Below the pieces are notes generated by a model, which was not told the origin of the DNA, ran no database searches, and worked only from the letters and a program-made list of their open reading frames with translations. From Rhizophagus irregularis (lineage: Eukaryota > Glomeromycota > Glomeromycetes > Glomerales > Glomeraceae), in NCBI RefSeq assembly GCF_026210795.1, contig NC_089454.1, positions 930,001-994,000 on the forward strand: DNA of 64,000 nucleotides. The letters are read 5' to 3'. The translations under genes and the position numbers were made by a program. This document shows positions 25,219 through 36,049 of this stretch, piece by piece. The number at the start of each line of letters is the position of its first letter. The first letter of the stretch is position 1.

Positions 25219-25530
25219 TTGTAACAGCCTGTTACGCGTCTTATTTGTAACAACCCCAATTTATCCAATTAAAATTTAAGATCGGGCATAATATAAACAA
25301 AAACAAAAGATCAGTCGTGTAACTAAGACAAAAGAATTTTTTAAAAAATTTCAAGAAACTGCTTATAACTTAAATTTTGTCTATGAAACTGTCTTAAGTA
25401 CATTAAGTAAAAGTTTTCCAAATTAAATTTTGCATATAAAAAATTTATTTGTGAAACACATATTAAATTTATTATTAAAAAAAAATAAAAAAAGGATGTT
25501 ACAAATAAGATATGTAACAGGCTGTTACAA
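25219..25530. mobile_element. MITE with TTGTAACAGCCTGTTAC ends
   Basis: The 312-bp element has inverted ends of about 35 bases (TTGTAACAGCCTGTTAC, then CTTATTTGTAACA). The flanks show no exact duplication. It is non-coding. Confidence 0.65.
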
Positions 25531-25693
25531 ATACATTTTTTCTAAAAATATATAATATATACTTTCTAGAAAAATTAAAGTACTAAAAAAAAATAAAAAA
25601 CTATTATTTTAAATATAAAAAGTTTAAAAAAAAAAGTTAATTTATTAGGAGATAAAATAGAAGATTTAGATAAATGTGTAAATAAAGATACTG

Positions 25694-26215
25694 CATCAGG
25701 AAATTTGTTTAGGCGTAATTTAGTGTAATATTTCGAAGGTGGTGTAAAATTTCGAAATATTACACTAAAAACGTAATATTACAAAAGTTTACACTTTTAA
25801 ATTTGAATAATTATAGTAATTTAAGAATATCTCGCTATCTACTGATCCAATCAAGACGATCTATAGCTCATTGGAATCAGCTCATCAAGACGGATCGAAT
25901 GGTAGTAAAATCGCATTTCTACAGTTGATAGAACGCTCTATAGTATGCAGTAAAGTTTTAAATTAATAGAAAATCATCTATCGAACGTAAAGATACGATT
26001 TTACTACCATTCGATTCGTCTTGATGAGCTGATTCCAATGAGCTATAGATCGTCTTGATTGGATCAGTAGATAGCGAGATATTCTTAAATTACTATAATT
26101 ATTCAAATTTAAGAGCGTAAACTTTTGTAATATTACGTTTTTAGTGTAATATTTCGAAATTTTACACCACCTTCGAAATATTACACTAAATTACGCCTAA
26201 ACAAATTTCCTGATG
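25694..26215. mobile_element. 522-bp fold-back element, ~225-bp near-identical arms
   Basis: The sequence from CATCAGGAAATTTGTTTAGG reads the same from 26215 on the opposite strand for about 225 bases. I count only about three differences before the arms diverge near a ~70-base centre. Each arm contains one copy of the ~115-bp module also found in other elements of this window. A TTTCGAAATATTACAC palindromic phrase repeats near the tips. No open frame is present. The near-identity of the arms suggests recent activity or arm conversion. Confidence 0.85.
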
Positions 26216-27119
26216 TGTGATTTAATAAATAAAATGCATTTCTTATTAATTAGTAACAAATATAAAGATAAATTTAATTTCAATTTATTTAAAGAATCTG
26301 ATAAATAGATAAAGAAAAAGTCTTAAAAAAAATAGGTAATTAAAAAATGCTATTAATTTAAAAAAAAAATTTAAAAGGAAGATTATTTTTAATAATATAT
26401 TAAATTCTTTAAATATATAAAATAGTAAATAATATATCATTAAACATAGTTATAATTTAATTGGATTATTCTTGTATCATATAAATATTTAATGATTAAT
26501 TTAACTAGTTTAAAAAGTATTTGGAGTAGTGATCATTAGTTCAAAAAAATTATTTTCTAATCATATAAAAATGAATGCATTAAATTTATTTAAGTATATT
26601 CTACTAAAATTAATATTATTTATTCTAAAATATTTTTCAAAATAGGAATTAAAAAATTCTTGTAATATAAAATATATATAAAAAAAATAAGACAAATCTT
26701 AAATCTAAAAGAATGAAATTTTGATTTAAAAGAATTATTTAAGGCAATTATATAGTAAAGAGATTTTATTTGAAAATAAAAGAGTGTAATATGAGTATAA
26801 GCTATTTTAAAGATGCTTTTAAAATGCTATTTTTTAGAGAATTATTACCTAAAAATAATATAAAAGTTCTTATAGATAAATTACAAGTACTTGCATAGTT
26901 GCATTAAATGAGTTAATAAAAAGCCTTAATTCAAAGTAGTAATCATTAGTTTAAAAGATTTTTATTTTGCTGAGTCATAATGCATATATTTTATATAACA
27001 AAAAATATAAATTAAAATAGCAGAATTAATTTATTTTAAATATAGGTACTAATTGGCTGAATTTTTTATAAAAATTTCATGCAATTGTTAAAAAGTAAGA
27101 TTTGAAAATAGTGGAAATC
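26216..27119. other. AT-rich DNA, no gene
   Basis: Nothing recognisable except low-complexity A/T. Confidence 0.5.
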
Positions 27120-27420
27120 CTTCTCCAATTTCCAGTAAACCTAATTTTCTTTACTTTTATTTTACCATATTTTTCTAATATTACATCTAGATCATCTTCT
27201 AAAGAATCATGAAATTTTTTAAACTTTTGGAAATATATACTCTTGTATTTTTATCAACTTCTTCTATTCTTTCTTATTAGAATAACCAATAATATTAAGT
27301 TCATCTTGAATTGCTATTATATGATTTATATCTTCTTTCAAATATAAAGCAAATTATATAATTTTTCAAATAATGATACACTATCCTTTCAAAAGTATTT
27401 GGCTAAATTCAACTTGATTT
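27120..27420 (-). pseudogene. Decayed fragment, similar to the one at 32.56-32.83 kb
   Basis: The reverse strand encodes a patch (ALYLKEDINHIIAIQDEL) that resembles the patch at 32560-32830 (LYEVLLCKKKDIIAIQEKL). Frames are broken on both sides. The function is unknown. Confidence 0.3.
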
Positions 27421-28433
27421 TCTTAAAATTGAATATACAGTCATCCCTCCATATAGTTACCTCCTATAGAATCACACCTCTTCTTTAATCATACTATATA
27501 TTAGTCCCAGTTCTTTTAATATAAAAAATACTCCTTTATAGTCACAATTGCTTTATAATCACTATTACGCCAAATTGTTAGCCCAATGGAATAATAAACA
27601 TATAATAATTTTCTCCTTTATAATCACTGACCAATTATATCCAACTATTTCAATTTGTTTAAATAACAGTAAAATCACGAATCTACAATTTAAATCAAGT
27701 AATATAAATCATGAACATAGATAACGAAATTCGTGTAATTTCTAGGGACCAGTAATACAAATCCTTAATATATAAATATATCTGGTTTTCCTATAGGTTT
27801 CCTATCTTTTTTCTATTTCCTTATTAAAATGCCACCAAAAAAACACGCACTTCCATTAGTTTTGATGTGAAAAAAGAAATATGTGAATATATACAAGCTA
27901 ATCTAAATATAAAGCAAGCTGATGTTAGTGCTTTATACATTAATACAAAATGCCCTGGATACAATATCGATCGGTCAACTGTTGCTAAAATTTGGCAAGA
28001 CTGAAGTAAATGGCTTACAGTTCTTATAAATACTATAACATCTCAAACATTTTGTGAACGTCCTGTTTTATTTCCAATGTTTGATAAAGCTATGCAAATT
28101 TGGACGAGTCAGGCTGTAGCAGCTGATATTCCTTTAAGTGATATGATGTTGCAAGAAAAGGGCTTAGAATTTGCAAAATCATTGAAAATTGAAAATGAAA
28201 TAAAATGTGCTAACGGCTGGGTGTATAAATTTAATGGACTTTATAAAGTAAACTTTTCAGGTGAAGCTAATAGTGCTTCTTTAGCTACATTATCTGAAAA
28301 ATGTTTATGATTGAAGAGGATTTTATCAAATTACAGTAGAGAAGATATTTATAATGCAGATGAAACAGGCTTATTTTTTTGAATAGAATTGAATTAAACT
28401 CTTGCTACAGGTAAAGTTCCTGAACGGAAAAAA

Positions 28434-28854
28434 GTAAGTTATTTTTATTTTTAAAAAATTCATATTCTTTTAAAAATGAAAATAGAAAAATTTGTTTAAA
28501 AAAAAAATTCTTTTTTTATCAACTTTTTTTGTCAATCATTTTATTTTTTTTTTAAAAAAAAAATTCGTATCTTTAACATTCTACTTTTTTAAAAATTTCT
28601 TAAATAAAAATTCATTAATTTTTTTAAAACTCGATAATATTCAACATTGTTTTAAAAATATCATTCATTAGCTTTTTAAAATATTCGTTAACTCTTTTTT
28701 TAAAAAAATATCTCTCTTTTCTTTAAAAACATTTAATTCTTTTTTTAAAAACATTTGTTAGCCCTTTTTTTAAAACATTTAATGTTAAAAAAATCTCCTT
28801 TTTAAAAAAATTCTTTTTTTTTAAAAAAAAAATCATTATTTTTTTTTAATTTAG
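28434..28854 (+). other. Intron of the Tigger transposase, TTTTTAAA-rich
   Basis: GTAAGT donor after ERKK and TTTAG acceptor before DKNCLSVLLCAN. The 421 bases between are almost entirely T-runs and A-runs (TTTTTTAAAAA phrases), and the frame resumes exactly. The length and composition suggest in-place expansion. Confidence 0.75.
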
Positions 28855-29850
28855 GATAAAAATTGTCTTTCAGTCCTTTTGTGTGCTAATTCTACAGGCT
28901 CTCATAAGTTTCCTTCCTTAATAATTGGAAAATCGCTTAATTCACGATGCTTTAAAAATATTAACAAATCAGCGCTCCCTATCACTTACTGTGCAAACTC
29001 AAAAGCTTGGATGAGGTCAGACATTTTTATTGAATGGCTTCAACATCTTGATAGGTGGTTTTGCACAATAAATCGAAAGATTTTACTACTTGTTGATAAT
29101 GCAGAGTCTCATTTTAATCTGAAAATACTTGATAAAAATGATAATAATACTGATAAAGAAGTTGATGATAGCGATAGTGATAATGAAGAGATGATTGCTG
29201 AATCATTCCATTTAGCTTAAAACAGAAAAAGACGTAGAAAAAGTAAATCAACCAAACAAAAAAAAACCAAACAAAAACCTGATATTAAACTTACTAATAT
29301 TAAGCTTGTTTACCTACCTTCTAATACAACAGCTCATCTTCAGCCTATGGATGCTGAAATCATATGTAGTTTTAAGTCTAAGTATAAGTGAGAATTTTGT
29401 AGATATTTGATTTACCAGTTTGATAGAGGAATAGATCGTGAAAAGTTAAGTTTGTGATTTTTTAATTTACAATTAATAACTAAATATTTTTCTAAGTATT
29501 TTTTTTATTTAAAAATAAACTAAATATTAAAGAGGCCATTGATTATATCGCTACATCATGGAATGATATTACATCAATGATTATTCAGAATTGTTGGCTT
29601 AAAACTGACATTCTTCCATCTACAAGTGATGATAATATAAGTGATATGGATTCTAATTATACAGAAGACATAGAAGAATCTAATTTTGAAGCATTGGAAT
29701 ATATTTTTAACAATTTACCAGAAGTAGCTGAAGTACAAGAGTATTTGCAACAACTTGATTCTTCAATTCCAATAGAAGACCATTTATCTGATGAGCAAAT
29801 TGTAAACCTTATACAATTTGAAGAAATGGAATGCGAAAATAAAGATACAT

Positions 29851-30046
29851 TAAGGTTGCAGGCAAAACCCCATAATAAACGCAAAACTTGATAAAACTAT
29901 ATTAAAATATTAATAAAAATTTGGCGAAACTTGACTATAAAAATTATATGAAATGACAAAACTATAATAAACTCTTATAAAAAAATTGATGAAACTGAGG
30001 TTTAGACGTTTTGCCAAATTCAAAAACCAGTTTAGTCCGCAACTTT
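29851..30046. mobile_element. 196-bp MITE inserted in the transposase, 9-bp TSD
   Basis: The ends TAAGGTTGC and GCAACTTT are the same family as at 18809-19052. AAGATACAT is duplicated exactly (29842-29850 and 30047-30055). The transposase frame stops inside the insert and continues in frame after the second duplication copy, so the insert is younger than the host element. Confidence 0.9.
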
Positions 30047-30645
30047 AAGATACATCAGATGAAGAGATGCCATTAGTAACAGCAAAACGGGCAGCTGATA
30101 GTTTGGAGACATTTATCAAATTTTTTGAGCAGCAGCATGATGATTCTAAGTTTAATACTAAAGATTTGAGTATCTTTTGTAAGTATCATTATGTGACAAA
30201 AGTTATAGAAATAGATTCAAAGAAATAGCGTACACTTGATAATTTCTTAGGTAATTAATAACATATAGTAGTATAATAATTTTTTTTTGATATAATGTAA
30301 TTAATAATAGTATTAATACAATTAATACATAATAACATTTTATATTTGACAGTTTTATTTTAAATAATAAATTTAAATTATAATCACATTTTTTACGTTA
30401 TCTACATATTGAGGCTTGTGACTATATAGAGGATCTTTCGCTATAAGCACACCTTCTTATAATCATACAATATGATGGTCCTGATGTGTGTGACTATAAG
30501 GAGGGATGACTGTATAAAGTATTATTTTTTTTTAAAAAAAAAAATGTATTTTTATTATGTTATGATGCTTATATCAGATTTAACTATACATAAAACTGAA
30601 ATTAGTTAATTTCAACTTTCAAAATGGTCAAAATGGTCAAAATGA

Positions 30646-31349
30646 TTTTGACTTGAACCTTCCAAAAGTTGAAATAGTCAAAATTATGTCATAATCATAT
30701 GATTTTATAATAAACAATATTATTAAAATTCAAAGTTAACGAACTTCGCATCTAGTGATTCAATTTTTATGATCTTTATACGGTTGGATTCAGCTCATCA
30801 AGAGGATTCTAATGATATATATTTCATATTTGTAACATCAATTAAATAGTCATAATTTTTTTAGTAAACATTAATTTTAAAATTCAAAGTTAACAATCTC
30901 ACGACCCCGAAATATACATAAAAAGGTCAGATCCGAGTTTGCGTACAACCAGCCAAAAAAAACATGAAAATCTTTCCTTTTTTAGATAATTCCCGGTGAA
31001 AAGATATTTCCTTTTTTGGTCACTCGCCAAAATTATCATAATTCTGGCCCTGAAAGAATGCGTACAGGCTATTAGTAAAAATTTTTTGGCTGCTCGACCT
31101 TTCTATATATATTTCGGGGTCCTACAATCTCTGCATCCAGTAATTCGATTTTTATGATCTTTGCACGGTTGGATTCAGCTTATCAAGAGAATTCCAATAA
31201 TATGTATTTCGTATCTGTAGCATCAATATTGACAGAGTTATTCATGTTTAAAATTTTATATTAAATTATAATTATAAAAATCATATGACTATGATGTAAT
31301 TTTGACCATTTTGACTCTAATTTTGACTTTTGACCTTCCCAAGTCAAAA
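30646..31349. mobile_element. MITE with TTTTGACTTG ends holding two module copies
   Basis: Imperfect inverted arms of about 75 bases (TTTTGACTTG, then GTCAAAATTA and TCATATGATTTT). Between them are two tandem copies of the ~115-bp module (30741-30845 and about 30886-31245). The second is split by the insertion at 30901-31123. Confidence 0.6.
30901..31123. mobile_element. AGGACCCC-family element, 223 bp, 8-bp TSD
   Basis: The ends ACGACCCCGAAATATACATA and GGGGTCCT are inverted repeats. ACAATCTC is duplicated exactly at 30893-30900 and 31124-31131. The host module lying in tandem just upstream shows the uninterrupted form of the target. Confidence 0.87.
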
Positions 31350-31479
31350 TATTTCTACTTTTTGGGGCTTTAATTTCAACTTCATGTATAGATTTAACAA
31401 TAAAATAAATAATAACGTCTTAATTTTACCAATGTTGATCTTTGTTTTTTTATTATTGTGCCATTCAGCTACTTTTAAA

Positions 31480-32466
31480 ATGAAAAAAACTCACGAATTG
31501 GATGAGTTTGAGTGTAGGCAAATTATTGGTTTTTGAAAAGAAAGAAAAACTTATAAAGCTATCAGTTGTATTTTAAAATTTCTAAAAAGTACTATTATAA
31601 ATATAATTGTTCAATACAAAAATTTTAATATTGGATTAACAGCTAAAAGAATTGAAAAACTATGTTTTATGGATAATAATAATTATCATAAACTTTTAAA
31701 ATTATTAAAAAAAGTAATAAATTTTCTTTTGATGAAATTAAGCAAAAATTTTATAGTTCATAAAATAAAAAAGTTTCAACTAAAACTATTTGTAAAAACC
31801 TTCATCAAATGCAAATTTATTCATGGATTGCTACACCAAAATCTAAAACTACTTTTTACAGAATCTTAATATGAAAAATAGTTATCATGATGCATAGAAT
31901 AGCAAAGTTAGTTTATATAATAATGGAAAACTATCATCTGAAATGATGAATTTAGATTTACTTTTTTTTAAAATGATAGCCGTATTTAGCAAAAAAATGG
32001 AACCCAATACAATATTAAAAATTTACCTTTACAGTTAAACATAATAGTGGTAATATTATAATATAGAAATGTCTTTCAGAGAAAGAATTAGGGCCATTAG
32101 TAAAAGTAGATGGTAAAATGAATAGATTAGATTATATTAATATTTTAGACAACATTTCAGAATAACAATGCTCCAGTTCATATTACAAGAAATGTTAAAA
32201 ATTGGATTGCATAGAAAAAGATTAAGGTTCTTTCAGATTAGCCTTTTCAATTTCTGAATCTTAATCCTATTGAACATTTGTGGCATGAACTTGAATGAAG
32301 ACTTTGAAAACGATTTGTATATCCAAAGAATTTTCATGAACTTAAAGAAGTATTGCAAGAAGAGTGGGAAAGAATTCCATCTGAAACTTACATTAATTTA
32401 ATTGGAAGTATACCATGCTGAATTGAAGCATACATTAAAAACAATGGATGACCAACTAAATACTAA
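31480..32466 (+). pseudogene. Tc1/mariner-type transposase, decayed
   Basis: From ATG 31480 the sequence encodes the usual Tc1 N-terminal helix-turn-helix (KKTHELDEFECRQIIGF onward). It then runs through several frames with stops to a recognisable catalytic C-terminal half: NAPVHIT near 32170, LNPIEHLWHELE near 32265 and KEVLQEEWERIP. The Asp before NAP is lost (Asn). Stops (TGA, TAG) stand where Trp or Arg is expected. The element's right end, with an ACTACCCTTCCAAAAGTATC-type terminus (reverse strand), lies near 32524. The matching left end was not found, so the element may be truncated or disturbed by the neighbouring MITE. Confidence 0.8.
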
Positions 32467-32559
32467 TTATTATTAATAAAATATGATTTTTATTATTGAC
32501 CGGATACTTTTGGAAGGGTAGTATATATATATCTGTAAAAGTTTTATTGTTTTAAAGTA

Positions 32560-32830
32560 CCTTTTCTTGAATGGAATTGCCATCAATACTGAGACCATCC
32601 TGTATTGGTAAATGGTAATATATCCAACACCAAATCTAACAACAGCCCATATGAATTAGCAAGTGGGTTTGCTTTTTGCTTTAATGTATTGCTGATTGAT
32701 TCACATTGCCATTAATACCAAGTTTTTCCTGAATAGCTATTATATCCTTCTTCTTACATAAAAGCACTTCATATAATTGAGCAAGTGTTTCGCTTTGATT
32801 AGATTTTATTTGTCATGATTAAAATGCGGA
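32560..32830 (-). pseudogene. Decayed repeat-protein fragment
   Basis: The reverse strand encodes a patch (SETLAQLYEVLLCKKKDIIA and IQEKLGINGN) and, after frameshifts, a second similar patch (IQDGLSIDGNSIQEKVL). This suggests a protein of ~40-residue repeats. It is related to the fragment at 27120-27420. The family is not recognised. Confidence 0.3.
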
Positions 32831-32929
32831 AAATTTGAGTCCGGGATAATGATCATCAGTCCGGAGCGGGCCGAAGGCGCTTTGTATGATCTTCAGCTCG
32901 GAAGATTCTTTTGCTGGCCACAATGCGTG

Positions 32930-33220
32930 TACTCCTGTCAATCCCGTGCGACAAAAAATAGGTGGATCACAAGACAGAATTGTGCGACATGTTAATTTTC
33001 GCATACATGCTATACATGCTGACCAGTGCCTCTATTTTTTCCCGAACAAATGTGAGAAAGAATGTCTAGTTGCAACACAGGGCTTTTCCGATAAGTTAAT
33101 AGTGACGACAAAAACCATATGCTATGAAGGGTCGAGAACTTTGCAATTTTTGAGATCTACAAGAGCCAGCTATCTTTGCGTCTTGCAAGGCAGATCTCTA
33201 TGCCTAAAAGTCATTAACCG
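32930..33220 (+). repeat. Duplicated upstream block, copy 1
   Basis: It shares with 34290-34560 the order GTGCGACA...TTTTCGCAT, TTAATAGTGACGACAAA, ATATG(C/T)TATGAAG, TTTTTGAGAT/TTTCGAGAT and TTTGCGTCTTGCA. Each copy lies a few hundred bases before a Crinkler-like gene, so it may be a duplicated promoter region. The 114-codon frame here is not convincing as a gene. Confidence 0.55.
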
Positions 33221-33456
33221 CAACAATTAATAATATCTCGGTGAATATAAACAAGTTAAGGGTTGCATAGAAGCATAAAAGGTTAATCTCGGCCTTTGAA
33301 TACGGATTTGTATAATCTATGTTATAATGAGCAGATGCCTTATAGGATTCGTTTTATTACGGAAATATTATTTAAGGTGTGAACGATTTACCAAGATCGA
33401 TACGGAAATAATGTATATATACGATAAAAATTTAATCCTAATACCAATATTAAAAA

Positions 33457-34149
33457 ATGAGCGAGTCTAAGGTTTCTCTCTGGTTGTTTCTTTCAGGGAG
33501 TAGAAACGACATTCCCTGTTAATGTTTATGAAGAAGGAACGGTTGGAGATATTAGGGATGCAATAATACTTGAAAAAAAGATGTTTATTCGTAGAAATAA
33601 TATCAGCATTAACGAATTCAGAATGTGAAAAATATCCATTCCAACTGATAATATTGCAGGATTGAAAAGAGTTCCGGCCGAGATAGAAGTCTACAGAGAA
33701 ATGGATGTTGAACAAGGAATATGTGCAAGTACGTAACTACGGACATGGAAAAGATGATGAAAAAAATAGTAGAAATGGCGTTAACTAAGAATAAAGCTCA
33801 AGTTCAGGAACAGCTTGATGGAGTAGAAAATAAAATTCAAGAGCGCATTAGAGGAATCGAAAATAAGATTCAAGATTTGGTCAATATAATTGAAAGTATG
33901 TATGGAAATTGCGAATAATTAAAATTAAGCCTCCAAAATTCGCTCTTTTAGATTAATATCATGGTTTTTGATTTAGGTAAATCATTGGATAGGAAGGTTG
34001 ATGAAGAACTTTGAGCTATTGAAATAGGTGAAGAGCTTCGGATAGTTCATTCTTATAAACATAATAACGATAATTCAAAAGATGTTGATATTGGATATAT
34101 TGTAACTAATATTAGTGGTACTTGGAAATTTAACAGTAGTTCTCTGTAA
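33457..34149 (+). pseudogene. Crinkler (CRN)-like gene, copy 1, broken
   Basis: The first ~85 codons resemble the ubiquitin-like N-terminal domain of Crinkler effector-like proteins. They contain an SLWLFL opening, a TVGDIRDAI stretch and a KISIPTDN patch. A one-base frameshift follows the opening, and a TGA at the position of the conserved Trp before KISIP interrupts the frame. A predicted coiled coil follows (33750-33906; QEQLDGVENKIQERI and similar). After a probable intron (acceptor near 33976) there is an unidentified tail ending at 34149. In other organisms such proteins are effector-like or intracellular proteins with variable C-termini. The role here is unknown and the copy looks inactive. 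Confidence 0.6.
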
Positions 34150-34289
34150 TGATAAAAAAATAAAAAATAATTTCCTCGTTACTATCGCTTGAAAGATGGT
34201 TGCTGATTGTGAAGGCGTACCTATAATGTATAGAAATAAAACTGATCGACAACTTCCGTAATTTTTATTTCTTGATTCTTTATTCATAA

Positions 34290-34560
34290 ATAATAAAATA
34301 CCATGTGGCTGATCACACGCAGGTCTGTGCGACAGCCGTAAGACGTTGATTTTCGCATCCCTCGTTCGAGGTGAATTCATATCTTCGAATCTTTTTTTTT
34401 GATACTTTGATATAATGAATACAATGATAAAAAAAGTGGTTAATAGTGACGACAAAGCATATGTTATGAAGAGCTGAGGACTTTGTATTTTCGAGATCGC
34501 CAGGCGCTAGTCCAATTTTGCGTCTTGCAGAGATCTCCATGTGAAGAGGTATGAAGCTTC
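34290..34560 (+). repeat. Duplicated upstream block, copy 2
   Basis: Diverged copy of 32930-33220 in the same orientation, located about 240-500 bases before the second Crinkler-like gene. The minus-strand open frames here are unsupported. Confidence 0.55.
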
Positions 34561-34797
34561 CATACTCATGTGCTTCCTGGTATCATACGACAATGCTAAT
34601 CACGCTCCTTATCTCCTTAACTTTTTCCCAGCAAGATATAAAGCATGTAGAAGTATGTAGAAGTTCGGCCTACTTTCCCATAAAAATATTCCCGTAAAAA
34701 TAACGCAAAAATAAGGTATGTAAATGCCAGAAGTTATGTGCATGTATGTATGGAAGCGAGTTTTTCTCAATTTGGGCCTTGTATCTAGGAAAGAAAG

Positions 34798-35873
34798 ATG
34801 TCTTCTATCCGCCTCAACTGCTTTCTTCGTGGTGAGACTTAATCGATGTTGAAATTTGACCGTTGATAATCTGAAAGACAAGATTAAAGATACCCGGCAA
34901 GACTTCCGTCAAGTAAACTTCGATCTATACGAAGTTAATTTTTTTCAACCCAATTTTTCCATAGTCTCTTCTGTAAACAGTACTACAGATAGCCAAGGAG
35001 TTTTTATGGATCCACAAAAAGAAATTTCCAACCTTGCGTATCAAAATTCTTATAGAAAGGTACCCTTATCGTCAAGAAAATGGTGAAAAGGGATCTATTC
35101 ACGTCCTCATATACCCCCAGGTAGTGTTAGAAAGGGATCATTCAGATACTGGGCTATTGCTATCAGAAAGTGAACTTCCTAGGAGAATTTTACCAACATA
35201 CCGTTTTCTAAACTAGTTATAATTTTTTATTCGTATCATGTAGCGAAGTAATTCGCAATTTTATGTATTGTAAGCCGGGTTCCGGCAACGTTTTTTATTT
35301 CATTATTATTTTACCAGTACATAAAAAGTCCGGACGTGTGGATTATGCAATCAAAAAAAATAATAGATGGTTTATTCGAAGAAATAATTTGCATACCGGC
35401 CCAAATCTTATGCAATGTAAAAGTTCATGTGATGTAAGTAATGTAGATTTTTATTTTTCGCTTTGAACATTTGCTAACTGACATTATTGATATAGATGAA
35501 CTTGAACATGCTCAAGAAAAGCGGAAGGCGGACGAGGCGTTCGACTATGAGTATGGATATGTATATGGCATTGTCACGACAGGTGGGAAGATCGTTTTGG
35601 GATGTTTTTACTTTAAGTTTATAATACTAACTTGAAAATTTCTTAATCTTCGTGTAAATAGCAATTGGTTGATATTTCATCCTTCACAGCACTGAATGCA
35701 TTTTCTGTACGAGCAAAACTGAATATCGAATTTCACTAACGAAAGATGCTCTCAATGATCAAACTGAATTGCGCAAGAACGTGAAGAGGAACTTGGAGGT
35801 TATATAAAGGATAGCTAGTGAAGAACCCGCAAATAAGAAACGCCGTGTAGAAGAGATAATCAAGAAAAAATAA
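34798..35873 (+). pseudogene. Crinkler (CRN)-like gene, copy 2, with nuclease-like C-terminal part, broken
   Basis: The start at 34798 gives MSSIRLNCFLRGE, a typical Crinkler opening. After a frameshift the N-terminal domain continues (NLKDKIKDTRQDF), then a DPQKEISNL patch and a GSIHVLIYP patch that usually closes this domain. Downstream are pieces of a C-terminal region: SGRVDYAIKK (~35330), VYGIVTT (~35558), a WLIFHPSQ patch after a likely intron, and a lysine-rich end at 35873. The GRVDYAIK patch is reminiscent of the nuclease-like domain of some Crinklers. Several frameshifts and stops separate the pieces, so the gene is very probably dead. I identified it by motif recall, not by alignment. 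Confidence 0.6.
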
Positions 35874-36049
35874 GCTTGTATATTAGCATAGAAACTTTGT
35901 CATGTACCGGGTGACCAACGTCTTGTATTTATTTTTCGCATGTATTAATAAAAATTTTTTTCTTGGCAAAACGTTACAAATTGTAACGCGCACGTGATTT
36001 TTTTATTTTGAACACTCATATATAGTGTATTAGTTATAGATCATATCAT

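Larger units (their letters stand above)
27829..30229 (+). pseudogene. Tigger/pogo (CENP-B-like) transposase, broken
   Basis: This was a DDE transposase. From the start at 27829 there is an immediate one-base frameshift in the A-run. Next come a CENP-B-type N-terminal helix-turn-helix (to about 28000), a second Tc5/CENP-B HTH (LQEKGLEFAKSL at ~28150 and NGWVYKF), a DETG motif (~28360), LLVDNAESH (~29090) and LPSNTTAHLQPMD (~29320). These motifs supply the three catalytic aspartates. A GT-AG intron (28434-28854) is removed in frame, and a second short intron is likely near 29455-29535. In-frame stops include TGA at 28002, 28308, 28380 and 29389; several stand where Trp or Arg is expected. The C-terminal exon is split by the element at 29851-30046 and resumes in frame after it, ending at TAG near 30227. 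Confidence 0.85.
27438..30512 (+). mobile_element. Tigger/pogo-type DNA transposon, inactive
   Basis: The 3,075-bp element has inverted ends CAGTCATCCCTCC(A/T)TATAGT and is flanked by TA (27436-27437 and 30513-30514), the pogo/Tigger target. Subterminal GTGACTATA-like motifs repeat inside both ends. It carries a transposase gene in plus orientation that is broken by stops and a nested MITE. Confidence 0.88.

Noticed and set aside
28002-29391. TGA read as tryptophan (alternative code)
   Set aside because: The intact glycosyltransferase uses TGG for Trp and ends in TGA, and the transposon genes also carry frameshifts, TAG and TAA, so decay is the simpler explanation.
34075-34881. Minus-strand open frames over the Crinkler region
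   Set aside because: Opposite to readable plus-strand Crinkler-like patches and duplicated upstream DNA; shadow frames.
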